Below, piece by piece: positions 16,795-24,770 of a DNA stretch of 64,000 nucleotides. The notes under the pieces are model-generated. The model was given only the letters and a program-made list of their open reading frames with translations, searched no databases and had not been told where the DNA came from. Origin of the DNA: DASSUW01 sp963774155 (GTDB taxonomy: Bacteria; Actinomycetota; Thermoleophilia; Solirubrobacterales; Solirubrobacteraceae). The stretch is from NCBI GenBank assembly GCA_963774155.1, contig CAVZDW010000002.1:124001-188000 (forward strand). The letters are read 5' to 3'. A program made the translations under genes and the position numbers. The first letter of the stretch is position 1, and every line of letters starts with the position of its first letter.

Positions 16795-17255
16795 CGCCGG
16801 AGTGGAGCGTCCCGCATTCGCTGGCGGTCGAGGCGGTCGTCAATCCGTTCGCCGAAGACCTGGATCGAGGACTGCGGCTGCTGCAGCGAAAGGTCGCCGC
16901 GGGGCAACCTTCGTGCAGTCGCAGATGGTCTTCGATCTCCCGAGGCTCGAAGCGTTCCTCGCGCGCGCCGAGGACATGCTCGCGGGCGTGCGCGTCTACG
17001 CGAGTGTGGCGTTGCTGCGCAGCGAGCGCATGGCAGACACGCCTGCGCGCTGCCGGGCGTGACGATCCCCGAGCCCGCCTGCGCGCAGATCCGTCGCGGT
17101 GCGGCATCGAGCTCGCGCGCGAGCTGGCGGCCGGGCTCGCCCGTGTCTCGCGCGTGGACGCACTGCACGTCTTCCCGCTCGGGGCGGAAGCGGCCACGCG
17201 CGAGGTCGCCGCCGAGTTTCGGGTGACACGAGGCATCAACTCGCGACGTCGATAG
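16795..17255 (+). pseudogene. Methylenetetrahydrofolate reductase-like remnant
   Basis: Four pieces in shifting frames read in order: VPHSLAVEAVVNPFAEDLDR with LLQRKVAAG; then TFVQSQMVFDLPRLEAFLAR and MLAGVRVYASVALLRSERMA; then LPGVTIPEPACAQIRR; then GIELARELAAGLARVSRVDA with LHVFPLGAEAATREV. This order and the VQ-Q-VFD, V-LL-S-RM, LPGV-P and GIELA-EL blocks are those of the C-terminal half of MTHFR-like flavoproteins. Shifts lie near 16902, 17040 and 17100. The N-terminal half is absent. It cannot encode a working enzyme. Confidence 0.65.
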
Positions 17256-17259
17256 CGCT

Positions 17260-17970
17260 GTGAACAACAACAATCCGATTCTCGCCGAGCAACTCGCCTA
17301 CTATCGGGCTCGCGCTCGTGAGTACGACAAGTGGTTCCGTCGCGAGGGGCTCCATGACTTGGGCGAAGAGCACAATGCCAGATGGCGTCTCGAGCTCAAT
17401 CGAGTGTATTCAGCACTCGATGCGTTTGCGCCTCGTGGAGACGTCCTCGAGCTTGCCTACGGCACGGGTGAGTGGACGATCCGTCTCGCGGAGGTGGCGA
17501 CCAGTGTCGTCGGAGTCGATGCAGCGCCGGAGATGCGCGAACTCGCTCTGGCGAAGCTGCAGGATGCCGGTAAGAGCAATGTCGAGCTCTGGGTTGACGA
17601 TCTCTTCAGCTGGCAGCCAGATCAGGACTATGACGTCGTCTTCTTTGCGTTCTGGCTTTCGCACGTTCCCGAGAGCCATACCGACCGGTTCTGGCGCAGC
17701 GTCCACGACGCGCTTCGCCCCGGAGGCCGCTTCTTCCTCGTGGATGCCGCACGCGCGGTCCTGGACAGGAACGTCATTCACGGTTCGCGACTGCCCAATC
17801 GCGAGAGCGCGACTGAGCTCAGGCGACTCGAGGACGGTCGGGAGTTTCGGATTTTCACGCGTTCGTTCGATCCCGACCGGCTCGCGCGAGATCTTCGTGA
17901 CCACGGCCTTGACGCGAGCTTTGTCGAGACGGGCGAGTTCTTCGTCTACGGACTCGGCCGACGTGTCTAG
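17260..17970 (+). CDS. Class I SAM-dependent methyltransferase
   Basis: 236 residues from the GTG at 17260. Motif I is VLELAYGTGEWTIRLAE with acidic VVGVDAAPEM after strand 2; LWVDDLFSWQPDQDYDVVFF covers motifs II-III, and HDALRPGGRFFLVDAAR is the post-motif block. The N-terminus (LAEQLAYYRARAREYDKWF) is a typical cap. Substrate unknown. The gene is visibly AT-richer than its neighbours (many third-position A/T codons) and is the only undamaged gene between several pseudogenes, which suggests recent acquisition. Confidence 0.85.
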   Translation: MNNNNPILAEQLAYYRARAREYDKWFRREGLHDLGEEHNARWRLELNRVYSALDAFAPRGDVLELAYGTGEWTIRLAEVATSVVGVDAAPEMRELALAKLQDAGKSNVELWVDDLFSWQPDQDYDVVFFAFWLSHVPESHTDRFWRSVHDALRPGGRFFLVDAARAVLDRNVIHGSRLPNRESATELRRLEDGREFRIFTRSFDPDRLARDLRDHGLDASFVETGEFFVYGLGRRV

Positions 17971-18048
17971 CCCGACATGCAACGCGGCTCTCCGGCGTTC
18001 CCGCGGAACGCTTCCCGCGGACTAGTGCTTCGCGCGAGTAGCGGTAGA

Positions 18049-18821
18049 TCAACCGATCTCGTTGGCTGGAACCTTTGGCGTGAGGTCGTCGAGGCCGAGC
18101 GCACGGGCTCGCAGGCGCGCCGGAGCCGGGTCATACGGTGCGCGTCGCCAGGTCGCGGTGCGCCGCTCGAGATCGAGCAGCAGCCAGTACGCGCCATCAG
18201 CCGCCTGGAGGTCAAGGGCGTTCCACCAGCCGCGCCGTGACGGTGCCGGCGCGCCCACCGCTCCTGGATTCAACAGCCACTTGCCGCCAGCGAGATCCAG
18301 CGATACGCCGACCCTGATCTTGACCGCTTCGGCGCCGCGTGGCGTCTGCCGCCACGCAGCCGCGACTGGGTGTGGCCGACCAGCCCGAGCTCAGCGCGCT
18401 GGACCGCGAGGCAGGCTGCCGCGTTGGATGCGCCGACGTACTCGTGCACGGCGTTGCGCGGACCGCCGTGCCAGAGCTGCACCTCGCCGCGTCGCGCCGC
18501 GGGCTTGCGCGAACGCATCCACTCGACGTGGGGGCCGCTGAGCCGGTCGCGGGCCAGCTCGATCGACCGCACTGCCGGCGAGCCCGGCTCGCCGAACCGA
18601 GTGGGCTCGGCCGATCCCGTCGCGCCGTAGTCGTGGTTGCCCATCAGCGCCACCGCGCAGCGCTCGCGCGTGCGCGTCACGACATGCTCGGGGTCCGGAC
18701 CCCGCCCGACCATGTCCCCCAGCGACCACAGCTCCTGCGCACCGCACGCCTCGGCCGCGCCGATCACCGCGTCAAGCGCTTCCGCATGCCCGTGCGCGTC
18801 GCTGAACACTGCTACGACCAC
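18049..18821 (-). pseudogene. Metallophosphoesterase, one frameshift
   Basis: The N-terminal frame from GTG 18821 has FSDAHGHAEALDAV, LGDMVGRGPDP and MGNHDYGATG, the D-x-H, GD-x2-G and GNHD metal motifs of calcineurin-like phosphoesterases, then ELGLVGHTQS (GHT-Q). The C-terminal frame then gives WRQTPRGAEAVKIRVGVSLD and KWLLNPGAVGAPAPSRRGWW and ends at 18049. One base must be dropped near 18370. The joined length, about 257 residues, fits the YfcE/diadenosine-phosphatase-like group. A TAGGGT box precedes the start. Confidence 0.8.
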
Positions 18822-18828
18822 GCCCCGA

Positions 18829-18834
18829 ACCCTA
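18829..18834 (-). promoter_or_regulatory. Minus-10 box TAGGGT before metallophosphoesterase
   Basis: On the minus strand TAGGGT ends 7 nt before the GTG at 18821; the promoter is still intact although the gene is frameshifted. Confidence 0.45.
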
Positions 18835-19120
18835 GTCCGCCAACTCGACGGTCATGCATGCGGCTGACATAGCGCCGCAGCATCGAACGATCGAGCTCAG
18901 AGTGATCGTGTGCTCGCCGACGTGCTCGCCCCGTTCTCCGACGCGATCCCGATGAGCTCCGCGAGCAGAAGGCCCAGCGCCCGTTGTGCAAGTCGTCGGA
19001 ATGGACGCGACCGTTGCGGCGTCCTCCGGGATGTCGCCACAACTCCGACGAGGGCTCCACTTGTCGTCAGTCCCGCGAGACCGCAGCTCGTGCTGCGACA
19101 GCGCCGGCGTCCGGCGGCGT
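18835..19120. other. No convincing gene (286 bp)
   Basis: Short open stretches on both strands look out of frame with each other (for example LGLLLAELIGIASENGAS on the minus strand) and may be further decayed coding sequence. I see no RNA gene, repeat or clear promoter. Confidence 0.4.
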
Positions 19121-19684
19121 ATGCGTGGCGCGACCGTCGCCGAGTGCCCGCGTTGCGGCAGCGGTTGGCCGCTGTTCGCTCAGGACGACGCCAACGTTCC
19201 CGACAACGCGAGCTTTACCGAGAGTCGGCGAAGGTTCGAGCGCGCCGGTGAGGAGACGCGCCGGGTCGACAACAGGCGTGGCCGCACAGCGCTCGAGCGC
19301 ACGATCACGTTCACCCAGGAGTGGCAGCAGTCCGTCAAGCTCGATGTCGAGCACGCGCGAGAGCGCGGGTCCGAAGTCCGGCTGTCCGGGCCTGGCATCG
19401 AGCTGGCCAAGACGTTCGAGCAGAGCGTGAAGACACACTACGAGGTGGGCCATGGGACGACGCGGACGCAGACCGAACAGGTCACGGTCACAGCGGACCC
19501 CGGCAGAGTCACGAGCGTCACCCTGCAGCGGTGGAACGAGTGGCAGGACGGCCTCATGCGCGTACCCGACGGCCGAGGGCGGACACTCGCGGTTCCCTAC
19601 AGCGTGATCGTCGGCGTGGCCTTTGACGTCATCCAGGAAGATGTCCTCGTCGGCGGTCTGTCGCCCACCGACAAAACGCCCTAG
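19121..19684 (+). CDS. Conserved hypothetical with CxxC start and beta-rich body
   Basis: 187 residues from the ATG at 19121 (earlier in-frame ATGs at 18986 and 19031 add arginine-rich sequence that looks non-coding). It starts with one CPRCG knuckle, then a low-complexity linker, then a body reading ITFTQEWQQSVKLDVEHARE, ELAKTFEQSVKTHYEVGHGT, QTEQVTVTADPGRVTSVTLQ and LAVPYSVIVGVAFDVIQEDV. Alternating polar/apolar strands rich in T and V resemble an elongated beta protein. I recall similar bacterial hypothetical proteins but no function; a pore-former-like fold is only a guess. Confidence 0.55.
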   Translation: MRGATVAECPRCGSGWPLFAQDDANVPDNASFTESRRRFERAGEETRRVDNRRGRTALERTITFTQEWQQSVKLDVEHARERGSEVRLSGPGIELAKTFEQSVKTHYEVGHGTTRTQTEQVTVTADPGRVTSVTLQRWNEWQDGLMRVPDGRGRTLAVPYSVIVGVAFDVIQEDVLVGGLSPTDKTP

Positions 19685-19999
19685 ACGCCGGCCGAGCGTT
19701 AGGTCGTCGCTCAGTGCGGAGCAGCGATCGTTGACTGAGAGCCCGGGCCGCTCGGCCGGGATCGCGCGGGAGGATGACCCCGGGGTCGGTATCCGATCGC
19801 GACTGCACACGGGAGCCTGTGCCCTCGCAGGCCATCACCATGCCGCCCTCCCGCATGACCGCGAACGAGAAGACGCCGAAACCATGGCCACTGCTCGTGG
19901 GCGGTCCGCGGCGTGTCCTCCCGGGGCGCTCGGGCGCGAGCTTGCGAGCGCTGCCCCGGGAGGGCATGCCGACGGGCCGACCCCAGCACACGCCGAAGG
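19685..19999. other. Intergenic, nothing assigned (315 bp)
   Basis: A convergent gap between the hypothetical gene and the glutamate dehydrogenase. A weak stem (CTCAGT ... ACTGAG, about 19712-19740) may help termination. Open frames here are short and arginine/proline-rich and look like shadows. Confidence 0.4.
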
Positions 20000-22900
20000 T
20001 CAGTCGACCAGCACGCCCAGCTGCCGCACGGCGAGAGCCAGCCCCGCGAGGTCGTTCTCGCCCTCGCGGGCCAGGGTCCGCATGAACCCGTCCAGGCGCC
20101 GCGCGGCCGACGCGTGGTTGTGGAGGAACCGCTCGACCGCGACCAGCGGCTCGGCCCCCGGTGACTCGTCCAGCGCGCCCGTGGCGAGCGCGCGGCGCGC
20201 CTTGAACGCGTCCTCGCGGACGGCGGTCAGCGCCCATCGCTGCATCCGCGTCGACGACCGGACGCGCGACAGCTCGCGCTCCATCCAGTCCAGCCGGAGC
20301 TCGGCGCCCAGCGCGAAGAAGACCCGCGCGACGTCCTCGACCGAGCGGCCCGTCGATGAGACCACCGCGACGACGTCCGGTGCGTGGACCAGCTCGGCCC
20401 GCAGCGCGTGCGCCCGGGCGACGTCCTCCGGCACGCCCTCGCCGATCAGCCGCGTCGCGACCTCCTCGCGCCGCGCCCGGCGATCCTCGGTGCCCAGCTC
20501 TCCGAGCGCCGCGGCGAGCCGCTGGAAGCCGTCGCGGCCCACCGAGATCGTCTCCTCGAACGGCGCGCCCGGAGCCCAGGTCAGGTACCAGCGCGCCGTC
20601 GCCTCGACCAGCGCGTCGATGCCGCCCAGCAGCTCGAGCTGCTCGGACCGCCCGACCGATGTCGACAGGTTCTCGACGGTCTCCCACAGCGGGTCCGCGC
20701 CGGTGACCTCGGCGGCGATCCGGAACGCCCGCACGACGTCCGCCACCTCGGCGCCCCGCTCGGCCACCAGCGACGACACGAAGGTCGGCCCCAGCGCGTT
20801 GACGACGACGTTCGCGTTGAGCATGCAGAGCAGCTGCCGCCGCAGCGGGTGCTCGCCCAGCAGGCCCTCGCAGCGGTCGACGACGGCCGCCGGGAAGTAC
20901 GCCCGCAGGTCCCGCTCGAGCCACGGGTCCTCGGCGAAGTCGCTCGCCTCGAGCGAACGCGCCACCCAGCGCTTCGAGTAGGCCAGCAGGATGGCCAGCT
21001 CCGGCCGCTCGAGGCCGCGGCCGCCGCGCCGGCGCTCGGCCAGCTCCTCGCTCCCCGGCAGCCCCTCGCTCGCGCGGTCCAGCAGGCCCGTCTCCTCGAG
21101 CATCCCCACGAGATCCTCGTAGGAGAACATCCGCGAGCTCGCGCGCCCGACCTCCTGGGCGAGGATCTGCGCCTGCAGGAAGGAGTCGTAGAGCACGTGC
21201 TGCACGACGTCCTCGGTCACCGACTCCAGCAGCTCGTCGCGCTCGGGGCGGGTCAGCGACCCCGCGCGCTCCAGCAGACCCAGGAGGATCTTCAGATTGA
21301 CCTCGTGGTCCGAGCAGTCGACCCCGGCCGAGTTGTCGATGAAGTCCGCGTAGACGAGCCCGCCGCCGGAGGAGTACTCCACCCGCGCCCGGCGCGTGAG
21401 CCCGAGGTTGCCGCCCTCCCCCACGACCCGCGCTCGCAGGTCGCTCGCGTCCACGCGGATGGAGTCGGACGCGCGGTCGTGCGCGTCGGCGTCGCTCTCC
21501 GTCGACGCCTTGATCACGGTCCCGATACCGCCGTTCCACAGGAGGTCGACCTGCGCCCGGAGGATCGCGCGGATGACGTCGTTGGGCGCCGTGCGCGCCT
21601 CGTCGAGCCCGAGCATCTCCCGTGCGCGCGGGGACAGCTCGATCCACTTGGCGTCGCGCCGGTAGATCCCGCCGCCCTCGGACAGCACGTCGCGCGAGTA
21701 GTCGTCCCACGAGGAGCCCGGCAGCTCGAAGAGCCGCCGCCGCTCGGCGAACGAGGCCGCCGCGTCCGGATCGGGATCCACGAAGACGTGCCGGTGGTCG
21801 TACGCGCCCAGCAGCCGGATCTTGTCCGACAGCAGCATCCCGTTGCCGAACACGTCACCCGACATGTCGCCGATCCCGACGACGGTGAACTCGTCCCGCG
21901 CCGGATCCAGCCCCAGCTCGCGGAAGTGGCGCTTGACCGACTCCCACGCGCCGCGCGCCGTGATCCCGAGCTTCTTGTGGTCGTAGCCCACCGAGCCGCC
22001 GGAGGCGAACGCGTCGTCGAGCCAGAAGCCGTACTCGCGCGCCACCGCGTTGGCCGTGTCCGAGAACGTCGCCGTCCCCTTGTCGGCCGCCACGACCAGG
22101 TAGGTGTCGTCCTCGTCGCGCACCCGCACGCCCTCCGGATGCACGACCTCGCCGTCGATCAGGTTGTCGGTCACGTCGAGCAGCGCCCGGACGTAGGTGA
22201 CGTACGACTCCTGGATCGCCTCGCGATCGACCGTCGGCCGCTTGACGATGAACCCGCCCTTGGCGCCCGCGGGGACGATGATCGCGTTCTTGGTCAGCTG
22301 CGCGCGCATGAGGCCGTAGACCTCGGTGCGGTAGTCCATGCGATCGGAGAAGCGGATGCCGCCGCGCGCGATCTTGCCGCCGCGCAGGTGGATCCCCTCC
22401 ATGTCCGGGCCGTAGACGTAGATCTCGAACTCCGGCGCCGGCATCGGGATGGCGGGCACGTCGGCGGAGCGCAGCTTGAAGGCCGTCGCGCCGCGGCCCT
22501 CCTTGTAGGCGGTCGTGCGCAGGGTCGCGTCGATCGCGCCGAGCTGGTTGCGCAGGATGCGGTCGTGGTCGATCGAGGCGACTTCCTCGAGGTCGGCCAG
22601 GATCTCGTCGCGCAGCGCGCGCTCGGCCTCGTCGTCCGTCTCCAGCGACGGGTCGAAGCGCAGCTCGAAGTAGCGCACGAGCTTGGCCGTGATCGCCGAG
22701 TTCGCCACCAGCACGTCGTTCTGGTAGCCCTCGGTGAAGCGCGAGCCGATCCGCTGGCGGTACTTGCGGTAGGCGCGCAGGACCGCGACCTGATCGCGGT
22801 CGAGCCCGGCCGTGACCACCAGCCGGTTCAACGGGTCCGACTCGGCGTCGCCCCGGTAGACGGCGGCGATGGTCGCCGCCACCCGGTCGCCGACCTCGTC

Positions 22901-24754
22901 CAGGGCGAGCGGCGCCTCGCCCGGGCCGAGCACCCGGAAGTCCTGCACCCAGGTCTCGTCGTCGCCCAGCAGCCGCGTGGAGATCTCCTCGATCACGCGC
23001 AGCCCGAGGTCCTCCAGCATCGGCATCACGCGCGAGAGCTCGATCTTGCCGCCCCGCTTGTAGAGCGCCACGCGCGTCGGCCGGTCCTCGCCGATCGGGT
23101 GCAGGCTCACGACGAGCGACTCGCCGCCCTCGAGCCGGGCGAAGCAGGCGACGTCGATCGCCGCCAGCTCGGGCGTCGTGTAGCCCTTGTAGTGGTCCGG
23201 GAGCCGCGGCGTCCATGCACGGGCGAGCGCGCGGTGCTCAGGCCCGAGCACCGCGGCGAGCTCGTCGTCCCACGTGCGCGCGAGCGCGACGACCTCCTCC
23301 TCGAGCTCGCGGTGGGGAACGTCGGGCAGGCCCTCGGCGGAGTGGACGAAGAAGTGCAGGCGCACCCGCTCCCCCTCGTCCATCACATGGTGCGCCTCGA
23401 CGCCGCTCGTCTCGAAGCGCCGCCGCAGGAAGGCGGTCACCCGCGCGACGAGCTTCGAGCTGTAGCGCGAGCGCGGGAGCGAGAGGATGATCGCGGCGCT
23501 GCGGTTGTCGGCGTCGCGGCGCCCGAGCAGGCGGACGGTGTCGGTGCCCTCGAGCCCGGTCAGCGCCACCACGGCCCGCCGCAGGTCGTCGACCGGCGCC
23601 CGGAACAGCTCCTCCTTCGGGAAGGAGTCGAAGAGCGCGACGGCCGCCTTGTAGTCGTGCGAGCCCTCGATCAGATCCTCGGCGTCGAGCGCCTGGCGCA
23701 GCTTGCGGTGCAGCAGCGGCGTGTCCGACGCGCGCTCGGCGAACGCCTTCGAGGTGAACAGGCCGAGCAGCCGCGACTCGCCGACGATCTCGCCGGTCCG
23801 CGACACGCGCCGGACGCCGACGTAGTCCATCCGCTCGTGCCGGTGGACGGGCGAGACGGCGTTCGTCTTGGCCACCAGCAGCAGGTCGCCGCCGGTCGCG
23901 CGCTCGCGGACGCCGGGCTCGAGGTCGGCCAGCGCCACCGGCTTGCAGAACGCCGAGCGGTCCTCGTCGCGCAGGATCCCGAGGCCGGAGCCCGGGATCA
24001 CCGAGATCGTCTCCGGGGTGATGTCGTACTCGCGCGCGCCGAGCATGACGAAGTTGCCCTTGAGCAGCCACTCGAGGAAGTCGGCGACCTCGTGGACCTC
24101 GTCGCGCGGGTAGCGGGCGGTGCCCGCCCGGGCGACGGTGATCATGTCGTCGACCCGCTCGGTCATCTCCTTGAAGTCGGCGACGACCGCGCGGACGGCC
24201 TTCAGGACGCCGCGGACGGCCTCCTCCAGCTCGGCCAGCTCGGCGGCGTCGAGCCGGCGCGTGAGGTCGAAGTGCATGATCGACTCGCGGTGCGCCGCCT
24301 CGCGCGCGCGGCCGACCGCCGTGATCGCGCCGGACGCGTCGCGCTCGACGCCGATGACCGGATGGAGCAGCCGCGTGACCTCGATGCCGCGCTGCTCGAG
24401 CTCCCCGGAGACCGAGTCGACCAGGAACGGCCAGTCGTCGGTGTTGGTCTCCAGCACCGACCCGAGCGGTTCGTAGCCGTGCTCCTCACGCGTCGGGTTG
24501 AACGCCCGCACGGCCGCGGGATCGTCACCGCGCTCCGAGGCGAACGCGAAGACGCCGAGGACCTCGTGCAGGAGGTCCTCGTCCGAGATGCCCTCGGTGG
24601 CGTCCCCGGCCAGCCGGCGCAGGTACGCCTGCGCGAACGCACGGACCGCTTCCGCGCGTTCGGGCACGGCTTCGCCGATCAGTTCGAGCAGCCTGCCGGC
24701 CGGCGGTGAGCCGGCCTCGGTCTCCTCCGCGAGGCTCACAGCGTCCCCAATCAT
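20000..24754 (-). CDS. gdh: NAD-specific glutamate dehydrogenase, large (GDH-180-like) type
   Basis: 1584 residues, the size of the large bacterial NAD-GDH class. It deaminates glutamate to 2-oxoglutarate and ammonium. The N-terminal 700 residues are regulatory ACT-like modules (NTDDWPFLVDSVSGELEQRG and similar). The catalytic domain has GGKIARGGIRFSDRMDYRTE, QLTKNAIIVPAGAKGGFIVK with the substrate lysines, and KKLGITARGAWESVKRHFRE followed by GIGDMSGDVFGNGML (nucleotide-binding region). The helical C-terminal domain runs to the end. No frameshift over 4.7 kb. It starts 16 bp after the PEP carboxykinase stop, so the two are probably co-transcribed. Confidence 0.96.
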   Translation of the reverse strand: MIGDAVSLAEETEAGSPPAGRLLELIGEAVPERAEAVRAFAQAYLRRLAGDATEGISDEDLLHEVLGVFAFASERGDDPAAVRAFNPTREEHGYEPLGSVLETNTDDWPFLVDSVSGELEQRGIEVTRLLHPVIGVERDASGAITAVGRAREAAHRESIMHFDLTRRLDAAELAELEEAVRGVLKAVRAVVADFKEMTERVDDMITVARAGTARYPRDEVHEVADFLEWLLKGNFVMLGAREYDITPETISVIPGSGLGILRDEDRSAFCKPVALADLEPGVRERATGGDLLLVAKTNAVSPVHRHERMDYVGVRRVSRTGEIVGESRLLGLFTSKAFAERASDTPLLHRKLRQALDAEDLIEGSHDYKAAVALFDSFPKEELFRAPVDDLRRAVVALTGLEGTDTVRLLGRRDADNRSAAIILSLPRSRYSSKLVARVTAFLRRRFETSGVEAHHVMDEGERVRLHFFVHSAEGLPDVPHRELEEEVVALARTWDDELAAVLGPEHRALARAWTPRLPDHYKGYTTPELAAIDVACFARLEGGESLVVSLHPIGEDRPTRVALYKRGGKIELSRVMPMLEDLGLRVIEEISTRLLGDDETWVQDFRVLGPGEAPLALDEVGDRVAATIAAVYRGDAESDPLNRLVVTAGLDRDQVAVLRAYRKYRQRIGSRFTEGYQNDVLVANSAITAKLVRYFELRFDPSLETDDEAERALRDEILADLEEVASIDHDRILRNQLGAIDATLRTTAYKEGRGATAFKLRSADVPAIPMPAPEFEIYVYGPDMEGIHLRGGKIARGGIRFSDRMDYRTEVYGLMRAQLTKNAIIVPAGAKGGFIVKRPTVDREAIQESYVTYVRALLDVTDNLIDGEVVHPEGVRVRDEDDTYLVVAADKGTATFSDTANAVAREYGFWLDDAFASGGSVGYDHKKLGITARGAWESVKRHFRELGLDPARDEFTVVGIGDMSGDVFGNGMLLSDKIRLLGAYDHRHVFVDPDPDAAASFAERRRLFELPGSSWDDYSRDVLSEGGGIYRRDAKWIELSPRAREMLGLDEARTAPNDVIRAILRAQVDLLWNGGIGTVIKASTESDADAHDRASDSIRVDASDLRARVVGEGGNLGLTRRARVEYSSGGGLVYADFIDNSAGVDCSDHEVNLKILLGLLERAGSLTRPERDELLESVTEDVVQHVLYDSFLQAQILAQEVGRASSRMFSYEDLVGMLEETGLLDRASEGLPGSEELAERRRGGRGLERPELAILLAYSKRWVARSLEASDFAEDPWLERDLRAYFPAAVVDRCEGLLGEHPLRRQLLCMLNANVVVNALGPTFVSSLVAERGAEVADVVRAFRIAAEVTGADPLWETVENLSTSVGRSEQLELLGGIDALVEATARWYLTWAPGAPFEETISVGRDGFQRLAAALGELGTEDRRARREEVATRLIGEGVPEDVARAHALRAELVHAPDVVAVVSSTGRSVEDVARVFFALGAELRLDWMERELSRVRSSTRMQRWALTAVREDAFKARRALATGALDESPGAEPLVAVERFLHNHASAARRLDGFMRTLAREGENDLAGLALAVRQLGVLVD

Positions 24755-24770
24755 GCCCTTCCGGGCCGAC

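Noticed and set aside
14253..19684. Integrative element or prophage as cause of the decayed block
   Set aside because: No integrase, transposase, tRNA or flanking direct repeats were found.
19629..21710. 693-codon minus-strand frame inside GDH
   Set aside because: Shadow frame of the GDH gene with arginine-rich, motif-free sequence.
20384..24709. Plus-strand 1441-codon open frame opposite the glutamate dehydrogenase
   Set aside because: Composition is Arg/Val/Asp/Gly-rich antisense without motifs; the minus-strand GDH is unmistakable.
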